DNA from: Planctomycetes bacterium MalM25
GTDB taxonomy: Bacteria > Planctomycetota > Planctomycetia > Pirellulales > Lacipirellulaceae
Direction: 5' to 3'
Assembly (NCBI GenBank): GCA_007745835.1
Contig: CP036424.1
Coordinates: 2,069,001-2,133,000, forward strand
DNA: 64,000 nt
In this document: positions 1 through 7,220 of the stretch, in pieces
How the letters are laid out: the number at the start of each line of letters is the position of its first letter
Numbering within the stretch: the first letter of the stretch is position 1
The notes under the pieces: model-generated
The model's database searches: none
What the model was told of the DNA's origin: nothing
Seen by the model: the letters and a program-made list of their open reading frames with translations, nothing else
Made by a program: the position numbers and the translations under genes

Positions 1-2
1 AA

Positions 3-1043
3 TTCCGCTATGGCGCCAAGCTCGATCTGTTCACCGAAGTTAACACCGAAAAGATGGGGCTGTGGAAAGGTGGCAGTTTTTTCCTACACGGCGTCAGTTG
101 GAATTTCGGTCAAAACTCGAATGCCGATGCGACATTCCTGGCTCCTGTCAACGCCAGTCTGACCTACCCGGAGGCCGAACCATCATTTGGGGTCAGTTCC
201 TTTTGGTTTCAACAAGAGTTGGGCGACCAAGGCTACGCCGCGTTGGTCGGCAGGTATGATCTGCTCGACGTGTGGGGGTTGTTTTATCCAGACTACGGCA
301 AGGGTGTCGACGGATTCATGAATGTCTCGTCATTCGTTCCTTTCAATGTCGTTCTCACAGGCCTGCCACCGGTTTCCAACTTGGCAGGCATCGTCAAGGC
401 GGGTGAGCAGGGTGTGGAGGGGGCGTTTCTCGTGTTGGAGAATGCAAACAGTCCCACCACCCTTGGATTGGAATTCCCCAACGGGGTAACTCTTTTATCG
501 GCTCTTCGGAAGTACACGAAATTAGGTGGGCTTCGAGGTACGCACACCTTGGCCGCCTGGTATGCTACCGGTGATTTTACTTCATTCGACACCAACAGTT
601 GGGTCGATTTCCCACCTGGACTCAACGCGACACCAACACGTAGCGGAAGTTGGTCGGCGATGTACATCGGTGAACAACGACTGTGGCAAGATCCCTGCAA
701 TGAAAAAAGGTATACAAACCTGTTGGGGTACCTTGACTTTGCCGACAGTGACACCAACCCGTTCCAAGTGACCGCAGGTGGTTCGATTGAGTCGTTTGGG
801 TTCTTCTTGAGTCGACCAGGCGACCGTATGGGAATCGCTGGCTTTTACAACGGGCTGGGTGAGTTTTCCAATCTACTCAGCGTACTTGAACCGGCTGGCG
901 ACGTGTACGGTTGTGAAATCTATTATAACGCTGAAGTAAATCCCTGGTTTCATGTCACATTTGATCTGCAAGCTGTGAATCCGTCATTGAATTCTCGTGA
1001 TACAGCGATCGTGGCGGGCTTGCGAGCCAAGTTAGATTTCTGA
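3..1043 (+). CDS. OprB-like carbohydrate porin, 5' truncated
   Basis: The reading frame is open from the first bases of the window and runs in frame through the first ATG at 54, so the gene starts upstream and only about 346 C-terminal residues are present. The protein is rich in alternating aromatic/polar segments and ends in LRAKLDF, a terminal Phe typical of outer-membrane beta-barrels. Segments such as RYGAKLDLFTEVNTEK, GRYDLLDVWG and IAGFYNGLG resemble carbohydrate-selective OprB porins, which let sugars diffuse across the outer membrane. Family call is from recognition, not a search. An inverted repeat (TAGATTT/AAATCTA, 1033-1053) overlaps the stop codon and could act as a weak terminator. 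Confidence 0.75.
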   Translation, partial: FRYGAKLDLFTEVNTEKMGLWKGGSFFLHGVSWNFGQNSNADATFLAPVNASLTYPEAEPSFGVSSFWFQQELGDQGYAALVGRYDLLDVWGLFYPDYGKGVDGFMNVSSFVPFNVVLTGLPPVSNLAGIVKAGEQGVEGAFLVLENANSPTTLGLEFPNGVTLLSALRKYTKLGGLRGTHTLAAWYATGDFTSFDTNSWVDFPPGLNATPTRSGSWSAMYIGEQRLWQDPCNEKRYTNLLGYLDFADSDTNPFQVTAGGSIESFGFFLSRPGDRMGIAGFYNGLGEFSNLLSVLEPAGDVYGCEIYYNAEVNPWFHVTFDLQAVNPSLNSRDTAIVAGLRAKLDF

Positions 1044-1082
1044 TTAAAATCTACCACGATCGTGCTATTCAACAAGCGTCCT

Positions 1083-1370
1083 ATTCAACAAGGTTGTCAC
1101 TTCATATCGACCGGCAATCGTTCGGTCGGTATCGGTCGTCGAGCAGCGAACGAAGTCACCCGATTGTCACGAATCATGCACGGTTCATCAACGGCGCATG
1201 GCTTAAAAGCGTGTAGGCACGCAACGACCCGATAGCCAGTTGTCTCTTCGGCTCGTCAGGCCGCTTTCCGTTCGTAGTGCTTCAACACACCGCCGAGCCA
1301 CTGCCGGCAGACGATCTCTTCATCCTCACTTGGCGGATCATCGACCTCGGGCCAGACGCCGAGCAGCGTC
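1083..1370. repeat. Solo IS end fragment (copy A of a ~285-bp direct repeat)
   Basis: This stretch is an imperfect direct copy of 1491-1773, which is the 3' end of the broken transposase gene plus its flank. Shared blocks include GCACGGTTCATCAA, GCGCATGGCTTAAA and the near-identical segment 1279-1370 versus 1683-1773 that encodes the transposase C-terminus on the minus strand. Nothing of the rest of a transposase is attached, so it is a leftover end of a sibling element. The 120 bp between the copies (1371-1490) hold no gene. A short motif TTCAACAAG recurs at about 1069, 1084, 1375 and 1492, suggesting repeated insertion or recombination here. Confidence 0.75.
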
Positions 1371-1490
1371 CTGTTCAACAAGGTTGTCCGAGTAGGCACC
1401 TCGTTGAATGAAGTTTGTTTGTCCGATTTCGAGTGCTTCGCCGATGAGTCGATTGTCGCGAATCAGCCCCGATCTGTCACCGGCCGTCCC

Positions 1491-1773
1491 GTTCAACAAG
1501 GTTGTCACTTGATATCGACCGACACTCGTCGGGCGATATCGCTCTTGAAGCTGTGATCGAAGCTGCCCGATTGTCACGAGTCATGCACGGTTCATCAATG
1601 GCGCATGGCTTAAATGCGTGAAGGCACGCAACGACTCGATGGCCAGTTGTCTCGTCAGCTCGTCAGGCCGCTTTGCGTTCGTAGTGCTTCAAGACACCGC
1701 CGAGCCACTGCCGACAGACGATCTCTTCATCCTCACTTGGCGGATCATCGACCTCGGGCCAGACGCCGAGCAG
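1491..1773. repeat. IS end, copy B of the ~285-bp direct repeat
   Basis: Second copy of the repeat described at 1083-1370. Here it is continuous with the transposase reading frame that runs on to 2731, so it marks the downstream terminal region of that insertion sequence. The repeat begins with GTTCAACAAGGTTGTCAC at 1491. Exact terminal inverted repeats could not be fixed by eye. Confidence 0.7.
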
Positions 1774-2731
1774 AGGCTTGTTCTCCTTCCTCTGGTGAGG
1801 GCGACATGCGTGATAATAATCGCAGTAGGAAGAGACGATATGGTCGAGGTGTGCCAAGCCGAAGACGATGAATCGGTTAAGGCACTCACCCCGAATCGAT
1901 CCGATCCAGCGTTCCACGAACGCGTTCTGATTCAGCGCTCGCGGAGCCGTTGGCTCGACGGAGACACCCGCGTCGGCGAAGACCTTGTCGAAGCGTTTGG
2001 AGTACTTGAAGTCGAGGTCTCGCAGGAGGTAGCGAACCGGCAGGTACATCCCGCGAGCTTGCTGCAGCATGGACTCGGCGTGAGCGGTCACCCAATCGTC
2101 GTCGGCCTTGAGCGTCGCCGGCGAGCAGATGACCCGCTGCGAGTTTACGTGCAGGAATGCCAGCACGTAGGCCTGCCGCAGACCGGTGCTCGTCATGACC
2201 ATCTTGCTGAAAAAAATCGCACTGCCAAAGGGTGTCGGCGTGGATCTTGATGAACTCGTCCCAGGTTCCGGGACCCCGCTTGGGCCCCGGATGAATGCCT
2301 TCCTCTTTGAGGATCGTGCGAACTGTCGTGCGGCCAACGCAGCGGATCCGCAGCTTACGCAGCTCGCCGACGATTCGGGCGTATCCCCACTGGTTCTGCT
2401 TGGCGAGTCGAACCACGATCTGGCGGATCGTCTCGGAGGTTCCTTTGCGGCCCATCTTCTTGGCAGGCGGCTTGCCCTGGCTTCTCCGCTCCAGCCAACG
2501 GCGGTAGGTTCGTGGGTGCACGATGGAGACCAACTTCAAGGCGTCCGAACCCATGCCGTCGCCCAGCTCTAGCAGCCGCTGCCGCTCTTCATCCTTGAGG
2601 AAGATGCGACTCTGCGGGACGCGAGCCCGAGTCAGCTCCAGCTCGGCCTTCAAGAAGAGGATGTGTTGGCGGAGTTGCTCCTCACTTGAGCGGGCGAAGA
2701 GGAAGAAGAGTGGCGAGAACCAGGGCGGCAT
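1663..2731 (-). pseudogene. IS transposase (rve/DDE integrase core), frameshifted
   Basis: Two overlapping minus-strand frames together make one full transposase. The upstream part (start ATG at 2731, sequence [18 protein letters not shown]...) contains the helix-turn-helix region and the first catalytic Asp in WQCDFF. The downstream part has the second Asp in [11 protein letters not shown] and the Glu in [16 protein letters not shown]. The frames meet at a run of seven T (minus strand) at about 2210-2216; reading six T would give [13 protein letters not shown] and restore one ORF. IS3/IS481-type transposases catalyse DDE transposition. The break is more consistent with an inactivating +1 indel than with the -1 programmed frameshift of IS3 elements. 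The related IS at 18836-19915 is encoded in one intact frame. Confidence 0.8.
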
Positions 2732-2831
2732 CGGGATGACATCCTCTCGAATCTCAGGCGTTTTCGGGGTGACAACCTTTCTGAACCCCTGCTGTCGTCC
2801 CGATTCTCTTCGATCGATCTCAGCCGGCAAG

Positions 2832-2909
2832 CATCCCCGCTTGCAAACGCCTACGTTTGATAACGTTTGCTAATACTTGCCGTCGTTTGCAAGCGAATAA
2901 GCGGGGATG
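2832..2909. repeat. Nested inverted repeats upstream of the integrase
   Basis: CATCCCCGCTT (2832-2842) is perfectly inverted at 2899-2909, and CGCTTGCAAACG (2838-2849) is perfectly inverted at 2884-2895; the arms overlap. Between them ACGTTTG occurs at 2853 and 2863, ten bases apart, and the CGTTTGC core returns in the right arm. Clustered short repeats next to a tyrosine recombinase are what arm-type integrase or excisionase sites look like; alternatively they are the outer end of the adjacent IS. The repeats are seen directly; their role is inferred. Confidence 0.6.
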
Positions 2910-2963
2910 TATTCTTTGTAAGTCCTTGTCAGAGAGAGTGTTCGGGATTCCGGCTTCTGGTGC

Positions 2964-2984
2964 CTCATAACCTCGAGGTCGTCG
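2964..2984 (+). other. Candidate attachment site, left copy (CAU-tRNA core)
   Basis: A 21-bp sequence beginning CTCATAACCTCG and ending GGTCGTCG is repeated exactly at 20016-20036. It reads like the anticodon loop (CUCAUAA), 3' anticodon stem and variable loop of a Met-type tRNA; initiator tRNA-Met of E. coli has a closely similar stretch. Neither copy sits in an intact tRNA gene here. It lies 9 bp upstream of the integrase start, the classical position of an att site. Confidence 0.6.
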
Positions 2985-2993
2985 GCTTCCGCC

Positions 2994-4220
2994 GTGCCCA
3001 AACTTCTCAACCGCCCGCCCAAGTACCGCCTCCACAAGAGCACCGGCCAAGCCGTCGTCTCGATTCACGGCAAGGTCATCCAGCTCGGCCCGTTCGGCTC
3101 CCAAAAGAGCCACGCGCGGTACCAAGAGGAGATCGCCAACTGGCGAGCCGCCCGTCAGAAGCAAGAGATTGAAGAAGCGGCTGCTCCCGAGATCTTGCTC
3201 CACGACCTGCAGGCCCGTCGCCAGCGTGATTACCCCGTTTCGATCGACGAGCTGGCCCTAGCCTATCTCGACTTCGCCCGCGGCTACTACCGCAAGAACG
3301 GCCGCGTGACCCGCGAAGCCGAGATCATCGGCGACATGCTCCGCGTCTTGGTCCGCCACCACAGCGGCCAGTCGGCCGACGAGTTCGGGCCGGTGAAGCT
3401 CAAGGAGCTCCGCGAGCGGATGATCGACGAGGCCGACTGGTGCCGCAAGCACATCAACCGCCAGGTCTCGCGGCTGACGCGGATGTTCAAGTGGGCGGTC
3501 GCCAACGAGCTGATCGGGCCAGCGGTCTACCAAGCGCTGACGACGGTCGGTGGTCTCAAACGGGGCCGGACCGAAGCACGCGAGACCGGCCCGGTGACGC
3601 CGGTCGAGGACGCGATTGTCGAGAAGACGCTGCCGTTCTTGCCGCGGATCGTCGCCGACATGGTGCGGTTGCAGCGGCTCACCGGCTGCCGGCCCGGAGA
3701 GGTTTGCACGCTTCGTCCAGGCGACCTCGACCAATCCGAGGAAGTCTGGGTGTACGAGCCGGGCGAGCACAAGATGGAGCACCACGGCACGAGCCGGCTG
3801 ATCATGCTGGGCCCCAAAGCACAGAAGCTGCTCGCTCTCTACCTCGACCGTCACCCCCTATCGCCCTGCTTCTTGGGGGATGAGACCGTCTGGCTCTCTC
3901 GGCGTCGCGGCGAAGAGGCCAGCATGCCTCTCAACGCTGATCTGATGAAGCGGGCCCACCGCTTCGCCATCGGTCGCGGAACTCTGGACCCGTACAACGT
4001 CAACGCTTACCGAATCGCCATCCACCGGGCGTGTGAGAAAGCGGGCCACGCGAAGTGGTCGCCTAACCAGCTGCGGCACACGGCGGCGACGGAGGTCCGC
4101 AAGCAATTCGGCCTCGAAGCGGCCCAGGTCGTATGCGGGCACCAATCGGCCGACGTGACCCAGATCTACGCCGAGCGCGACGTGAGCCTCGCAAAGGAAG
4201 TCGCCCGGAAGGTCGGCTGA
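2994..4220 (+). CDS. Tyrosine-type site-specific recombinase (integrase)
   Basis: A 408-residue protein starting at GTG. The N-terminal 60 residues (KYRLHKSTGQAVVSIHGK...) resemble an AP2-like arm-binding region; residues about 110-180 a core-binding SAM-like domain; the C-terminal half is the catalytic domain. Visible active-site elements are the first Arg in TGCRPGEV, the second Arg in NQLRHTAATEV, GHQSADVT and the Tyr in QIYAERD. The HxxR box has Asn in place of the usual first His (PNQLRHT). Such enzymes integrate and excise genomic islands and phages. The neighbouring 21-bp repeat (2964-2984, 20016-20036) makes it the likely integrase of the 17-kb island. No clear ribosome-binding site precedes the GTG, so the start is uncertain. 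Confidence 0.88.
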   Translation: MPKLLNRPPKYRLHKSTGQAVVSIHGKVIQLGPFGSQKSHARYQEEIANWRAARQKQEIEEAAAPEILLHDLQARRQRDYPVSIDELALAYLDFARGYYRKNGRVTREAEIIGDMLRVLVRHHSGQSADEFGPVKLKELRERMIDEADWCRKHINRQVSRLTRMFKWAVANELIGPAVYQALTTVGGLKRGRTEARETGPVTPVEDAIVEKTLPFLPRIVADMVRLQRLTGCRPGEVCTLRPGDLDQSEEVWVYEPGEHKMEHHGTSRLIMLGPKAQKLLALYLDRHPLSPCFLGDETVWLSRRRGEEASMPLNADLMKRAHRFAIGRGTLDPYNVNAYRIAIHRACEKAGHAKWSPNQLRHTAATEVRKQFGLEAAQVVCGHQSADVTQIYAERDVSLAKEVARKVG

Positions 4221-4326
4221 ACCCGATCGCGTCGCGTGGCCGTCGCGCGAGTCAAAGTTCTTGACTCGCGCCTCCGGTATGCGCTAGGCCAGGAGGATCG
4301 AAACAAGAAATAGAAGGAGTAACTCG

Positions 4327-4599
4327 ATGAGCAACAACAATAAACCGGTCCAAGAGGTCCGCGACGGCGGCCTGCGGGTCGCGATCTTCCGCAACGAACC
4401 GAAGCAAGAAGGCGACCGCCCCCGCTACTCGGGCAAACTGACGCGGAGCTACCGCGACGCTCAAGGCGAATGGCACGACACGGAATACCTCTCCGGGACC
4501 GAGTTTCTCCGGGCGGCCCGGCTGATGGAGAAGGCCTACGACGTCGAACTGGCCCAGAGATCGGCCGACAAAGAAGCGGTGCCAGAACCCAGCAACTAG
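4327..4599 (+). CDS. Small hypothetical protein linked to integrase
   Basis: A 90-residue, charged, soluble protein without signal peptide. A good ribosome-binding site GAAGGAG (4313-4319) lies 7 bp before the ATG. The sequence has the pattern RDGGLRVAIFRNE ... YSGKLTRSYRDAQGEWHDTEYLSGTEFLRAARLMEKAY, a short beta-rich part followed by a helix; I recall similar small proteins next to mobile-element genes but cannot name a family with certainty. Its position directly downstream of, and co-directional with, the integrase (106 bp gap) suggests an accessory role in the element, for example a recombination directionality factor or single-strand binding protein. That role is inference. Confidence 0.65.
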   Translation: MSNNNKPVQEVRDGGLRVAIFRNEPKQEGDRPRYSGKLTRSYRDAQGEWHDTEYLSGTEFLRAARLMEKAYDVELAQRSADKEAVPEPSN

Positions 4600-4703
4600 A
4601 GGCAGACCGGCGTCGCTGTCGAAGGATCAACCGCCCCACGCGCAGCTAATAAGGCGCGTCGGTGGCGATGACCTCGGCAAGATGGCCGCAACGCTAACTC
4701 CGC

Positions 4704-4731
4704 GAAGTTGAGGCAACTTCAGCGAGTTGCC
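4704..4731. other. Two mutually exclusive hairpins
   Basis: GAAGTTG (4704-4710) pairs with CAACTTC (4714-4720), while GGCAACT (4712-4718) pairs with AGTTGCC (4725-4731); the two stems share the same middle arm, so only one can form. The site lies in the 283-bp gap (4600-4882) between the converging small protein gene and the binding-protein gene; nothing else is seen in that gap. There is no U-tract, so a terminator function is uncertain. Confidence 0.4.
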
Positions 4732-4882
4732 ACACGCCGTGAGCGGTCGGTGGCTCGCACCAGATGGCGTCCGATCCTTGCGGCTGCGCCCGTCACGCCT
4801 ATCTCGCCTTCCGATCGCGGCGCCATTAGCCCTAGTCTCGAATCAGTGCGACGGCATCCTCGGTTGGAAAGTCCGTTGGCTT

Positions 4883-5995
4883 CTACTTGCCGACTACCTC
4901 GGTATCGCTGTGCGACGTAGCCGGGTCGCGACCCGGCGACTGGTCCAGGGCCTCCGCGAGTCGGCGAGCGGCGATGGCGCCCACTTCGTAGTTGTTGGTG
5001 GCCACGTAGCTCACTTTGGCGGACTCCCCATCATAGAGGGCCTCGTCGTTCAGGCCGCTGTCGAAGACAACTGTCGGAATTCCCTTGGCTTTCGCTTTGA
5101 TCACAAGCGGTACGAGCTTCTCTGAGTCGATCGGGGAGATGCAGATCCCGCTTACACGCTCGGCGATCAGTCGGCGAAACAGCTCGATTTGGCCCGCGAG
5201 GTCTTGTTCAAGCGTGGGCGCCTCGAAACGGATCGCTACGTCGCCGGCGTCCCGAGCGGCTTTCTCGGCGCCTGCGCGGACCGATTGCCAGAATTCGTGC
5301 GTCAGTCCCTTGGTCACGACGGCGATCGTGAATTTCGGATCGGTTGGCTCGACGGTCTCGCCGCCGAATCGATCTGGGTAGAGCAGCGGGCGGATTCTAT
5401 CGCTTTCCATGTTGTCGGAGGTTGCGAGATGCTGCCCAGTTTGCACGCGAGGAGTGACCTCCTCGCCCCGAAGGTGAGCGAGCATCGTCTCAACCGTCTC
5501 GCGACCCATCTTCACCGGGTCTTGAAGCACAATCCCCGCCATTTTCCCATCCTTCAGGGCAGCGATCATAGCGGCGTTGGCGTCACAACTGACGAAAGGG
5601 ATTTTCCCAGCACGATCGGTCTCTACGAGGACCTGCAGCATCCCATCGCCGTTGGGTTCACAGACGCAGAAGATTCCTCTCACGGAGTCGCCGAAGGTCT
5701 CGAAGAGCTGCCGTGCTCGACGTACGGACGTCTCACGGGTAGTGCCAAGGTATTGAACCGACGCGAGGACGTTGATATGCGGAAACTCATTCTGCATCGT
5801 CTGCAAGAAGCCTTGCTCGCGTTGTTCGGTGCTCTGGCTGAATTGGTTGTAGCGGCAGAGCAGTACGCCAGGTTCCGTTGGCGGCTCAGTCTCGGGCCGC
5901 GAGAGAATCGCATAGGTCGCTCCGGCAGCGACGATCGCAACTAGCGAGGCGACCACTGCGATACGTCCCGGACGAGCACGCTGAGACCGAAGCAT
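4883..5995 (-). CDS. Lobe-swapped sugar-binding protein (RbsB-like, permuted)
   Basis: A 370-residue protein with an N-terminal membrane/signal segment (about residues 12-31). The type I periplasmic binding fold is recognisable but in reversed order. Residues about 43-207 match the C-terminal lobe of RbsB-like proteins (STEQREQGFLQTM, VRGIFCVCEPNGDGML, GKMAGIVLQDPVKMG, then the usual end region ATSDNM). After a linker (about 209-221), residues 222-350 match the N-terminal lobe (FTIAVVTKGLTHEFW, GICISPIDSEKL, IPTVVFDSGLN, YVATNNYEVG). This is the pattern of a circular permutation. It is the last gene of the minus-strand arm of the fructan locus and has no permease or ATPase beside it, so it could serve sensing rather than transport. 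Alternatively it is a relic of a rearranged tandem duplicate. Confidence 0.72.
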   Translation of the reverse strand: MLRSQRARPGRIAVVASLVAIVAAGATYAILSRPETEPPTEPGVLLCRYNQFSQSTEQREQGFLQTMQNEFPHINVLASVQYLGTTRETSVRRARQLFETFGDSVRGIFCVCEPNGDGMLQVLVETDRAGKIPFVSCDANAAMIAALKDGKMAGIVLQDPVKMGRETVETMLAHLRGEEVTPRVQTGQHLATSDNMESDRIRPLLYPDRFGGETVEPTDPKFTIAVVTKGLTHEFWQSVRAGAEKAARDAGDVAIRFEAPTLEQDLAGQIELFRRLIAERVSGICISPIDSEKLVPLVIKAKAKGIPTVVFDSGLNDEALYDGESAKVSYVATNNYEVGAIAARRLAEALDQSPGRDPATSHSDTEVVGK

Positions 5996-6146
5996 GAGAG
6001 AAGTCTCTTTGATTGAAGGGCCGATACGGAGGAGCCTCTGTTTGGAACCGCCATCAAGGCCTACGGCCGGGCCGTCTCACATCGATCTTTGCCAGAGATG
6101 AGTGACTGCGTCGCCACTGATCGGCTCGCTCAGGTGTAGCACACGT

Positions 6147-7184
6147 TCAATTGGTAGGCAGTGCCTCTTCGCCTTGGCTAGACCCTAACGCGCGCCAGAC
6201 GAACTCGTCGATGTCGTCGCTGTAGAACTTGGCTGAGCCGTCGCAGTGCGCGGTGTTCACGCCGCCTGGGTGTTGGCTCCTTGCAGCGGTATAGTAGTTG
6301 TTTGTCGCCACGTAGTACGCGGGGTCGCCTTCCGGCGGAGCGCCGCCAGGAACCGCTAGGCAAGGCACGTCGTCCGTCGATTCGCAGTACTCATCGACGA
6401 GGTCCTTTTCCCACGTTTGTGAGCCGTTGATGTTAGGCGGGAAGAGCGTCGTAAAGGCTTGGCCTCCTCGGCAGATCGTGCAATCGCCGATCGAACCGTG
6501 CCACTGATCCGAAGGACGGGGAGTCTTCGCTGTGATCACTTCCGCGAACATCAGGGTCTTCGATGTCCCGTCGATCAGCTTCCTCATGGGAACGCCTCGA
6601 CCGAATGTGAACGGGGCCCCGCCGAAGAGGTAATCGACGCCACCGATCGATCGGTCACGTTGGGCCTTCGTCGTGTTGCCCCAGTTTGCGGCATAGTTGT
6701 AGTACCAACGAGCATACCGGTTGTCGTCTGGCTGATTGAGGACCTCTTCATCCGAAGGGCAGACATAGAGTTGGATTTTCGCCTGACGGGCAGGCAAGTT
6801 GGCTGGCGCGGTGGCGGCTATGTCGAGGTTGAAGAGGTCTTGGAGCGCCTGCTCTTCGATGTAGGGAAGCATCAGATGCACCCAAGTGAAGTCGTCATAC
6901 CAACGAGCGGTTGCTCCGCCGCTGGCCGAAGTCGAGCGAGGTTGGTCGCCCGGTTTCAGCAGGCATCCGGCCGAAAATCGTCCCAACGCCGCCTCATGAT
7001 TCTGCTGGGCGAGCGCGATCTGACGAATCTGGTTGATGCACGAGTTGCGCCTCGCCGCTTCGCGAGCCGCTTGAACGGCCGGGAGCAGCAAGGCCACTAA
7101 GATGCCAATTATCGCAATCACGACCAGCAGCTCGACGAGCGTGAAGCCACGCTCAGCTGTGTGCTCTGGTTTCGTCCTCTCCAT
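6147..7184 (-). CDS. DUF1559 prepilin-like secreted protein
   Basis: A 345-residue protein with a class III (type IV pilin-like) N-terminus: basic leader, then [19 protein letters not shown] and [12 protein letters not shown]. The body is the DUF1559 domain, ending in the family's H-x9-DG signature (HPGGVNTAHC-DG, about residue 310). These proteins are greatly expanded in Planctomycetota; their function is not established, though the N-terminus implies processing by a prepilin peptidase and assembly into or near a pseudopilus. It lies between the PEP-CTERM genes and the permuted binding protein on the same strand, with a 36-bp gap upstream and 151 bp downstream, so co-transcription within the fructan locus is plausible. 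Confidence 0.88.
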   Translation of the reverse strand: MERTKPEHTAERGFTLVELLVVIAIIGILVALLLPAVQAAREAARRNSCINQIRQIALAQQNHEAALGRFSAGCLLKPGDQPRSTSASGGATARWYDDFTWVHLMLPYIEEQALQDLFNLDIAATAPANLPARQAKIQLYVCPSDEEVLNQPDDNRYARWYYNYAANWGNTTKAQRDRSIGGVDYLFGGAPFTFGRGVPMRKLIDGTSKTLMFAEVITAKTPRPSDQWHGSIGDCTICRGGQAFTTLFPPNINGSQTWEKDLVDEYCESTDDVPCLAVPGGAPPEGDPAYYVATNNYYTAARSQHPGGVNTAHCDGSAKFYSDDIDEFVWRALGSSQGEEALPTN

Positions 7185-7220
7185 CGCCTTCGTCCTCTGA
7201 AGTCCGTGGGATTGGTCTGA

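Noticed and set aside
2205-2220. Programmed -1 frameshift in the IS transposase
   Set aside because: The frames are joined by a +1 shift (one T too many), not -1, and the sister IS is encoded in one frame.
2933-2990. Complete tRNA-Met gene at the left 21-bp repeat
   Set aside because: Only the anticodon-loop to variable-loop portion matches; no acceptor stem, D-arm or TPsiC loop could be folded at either copy.
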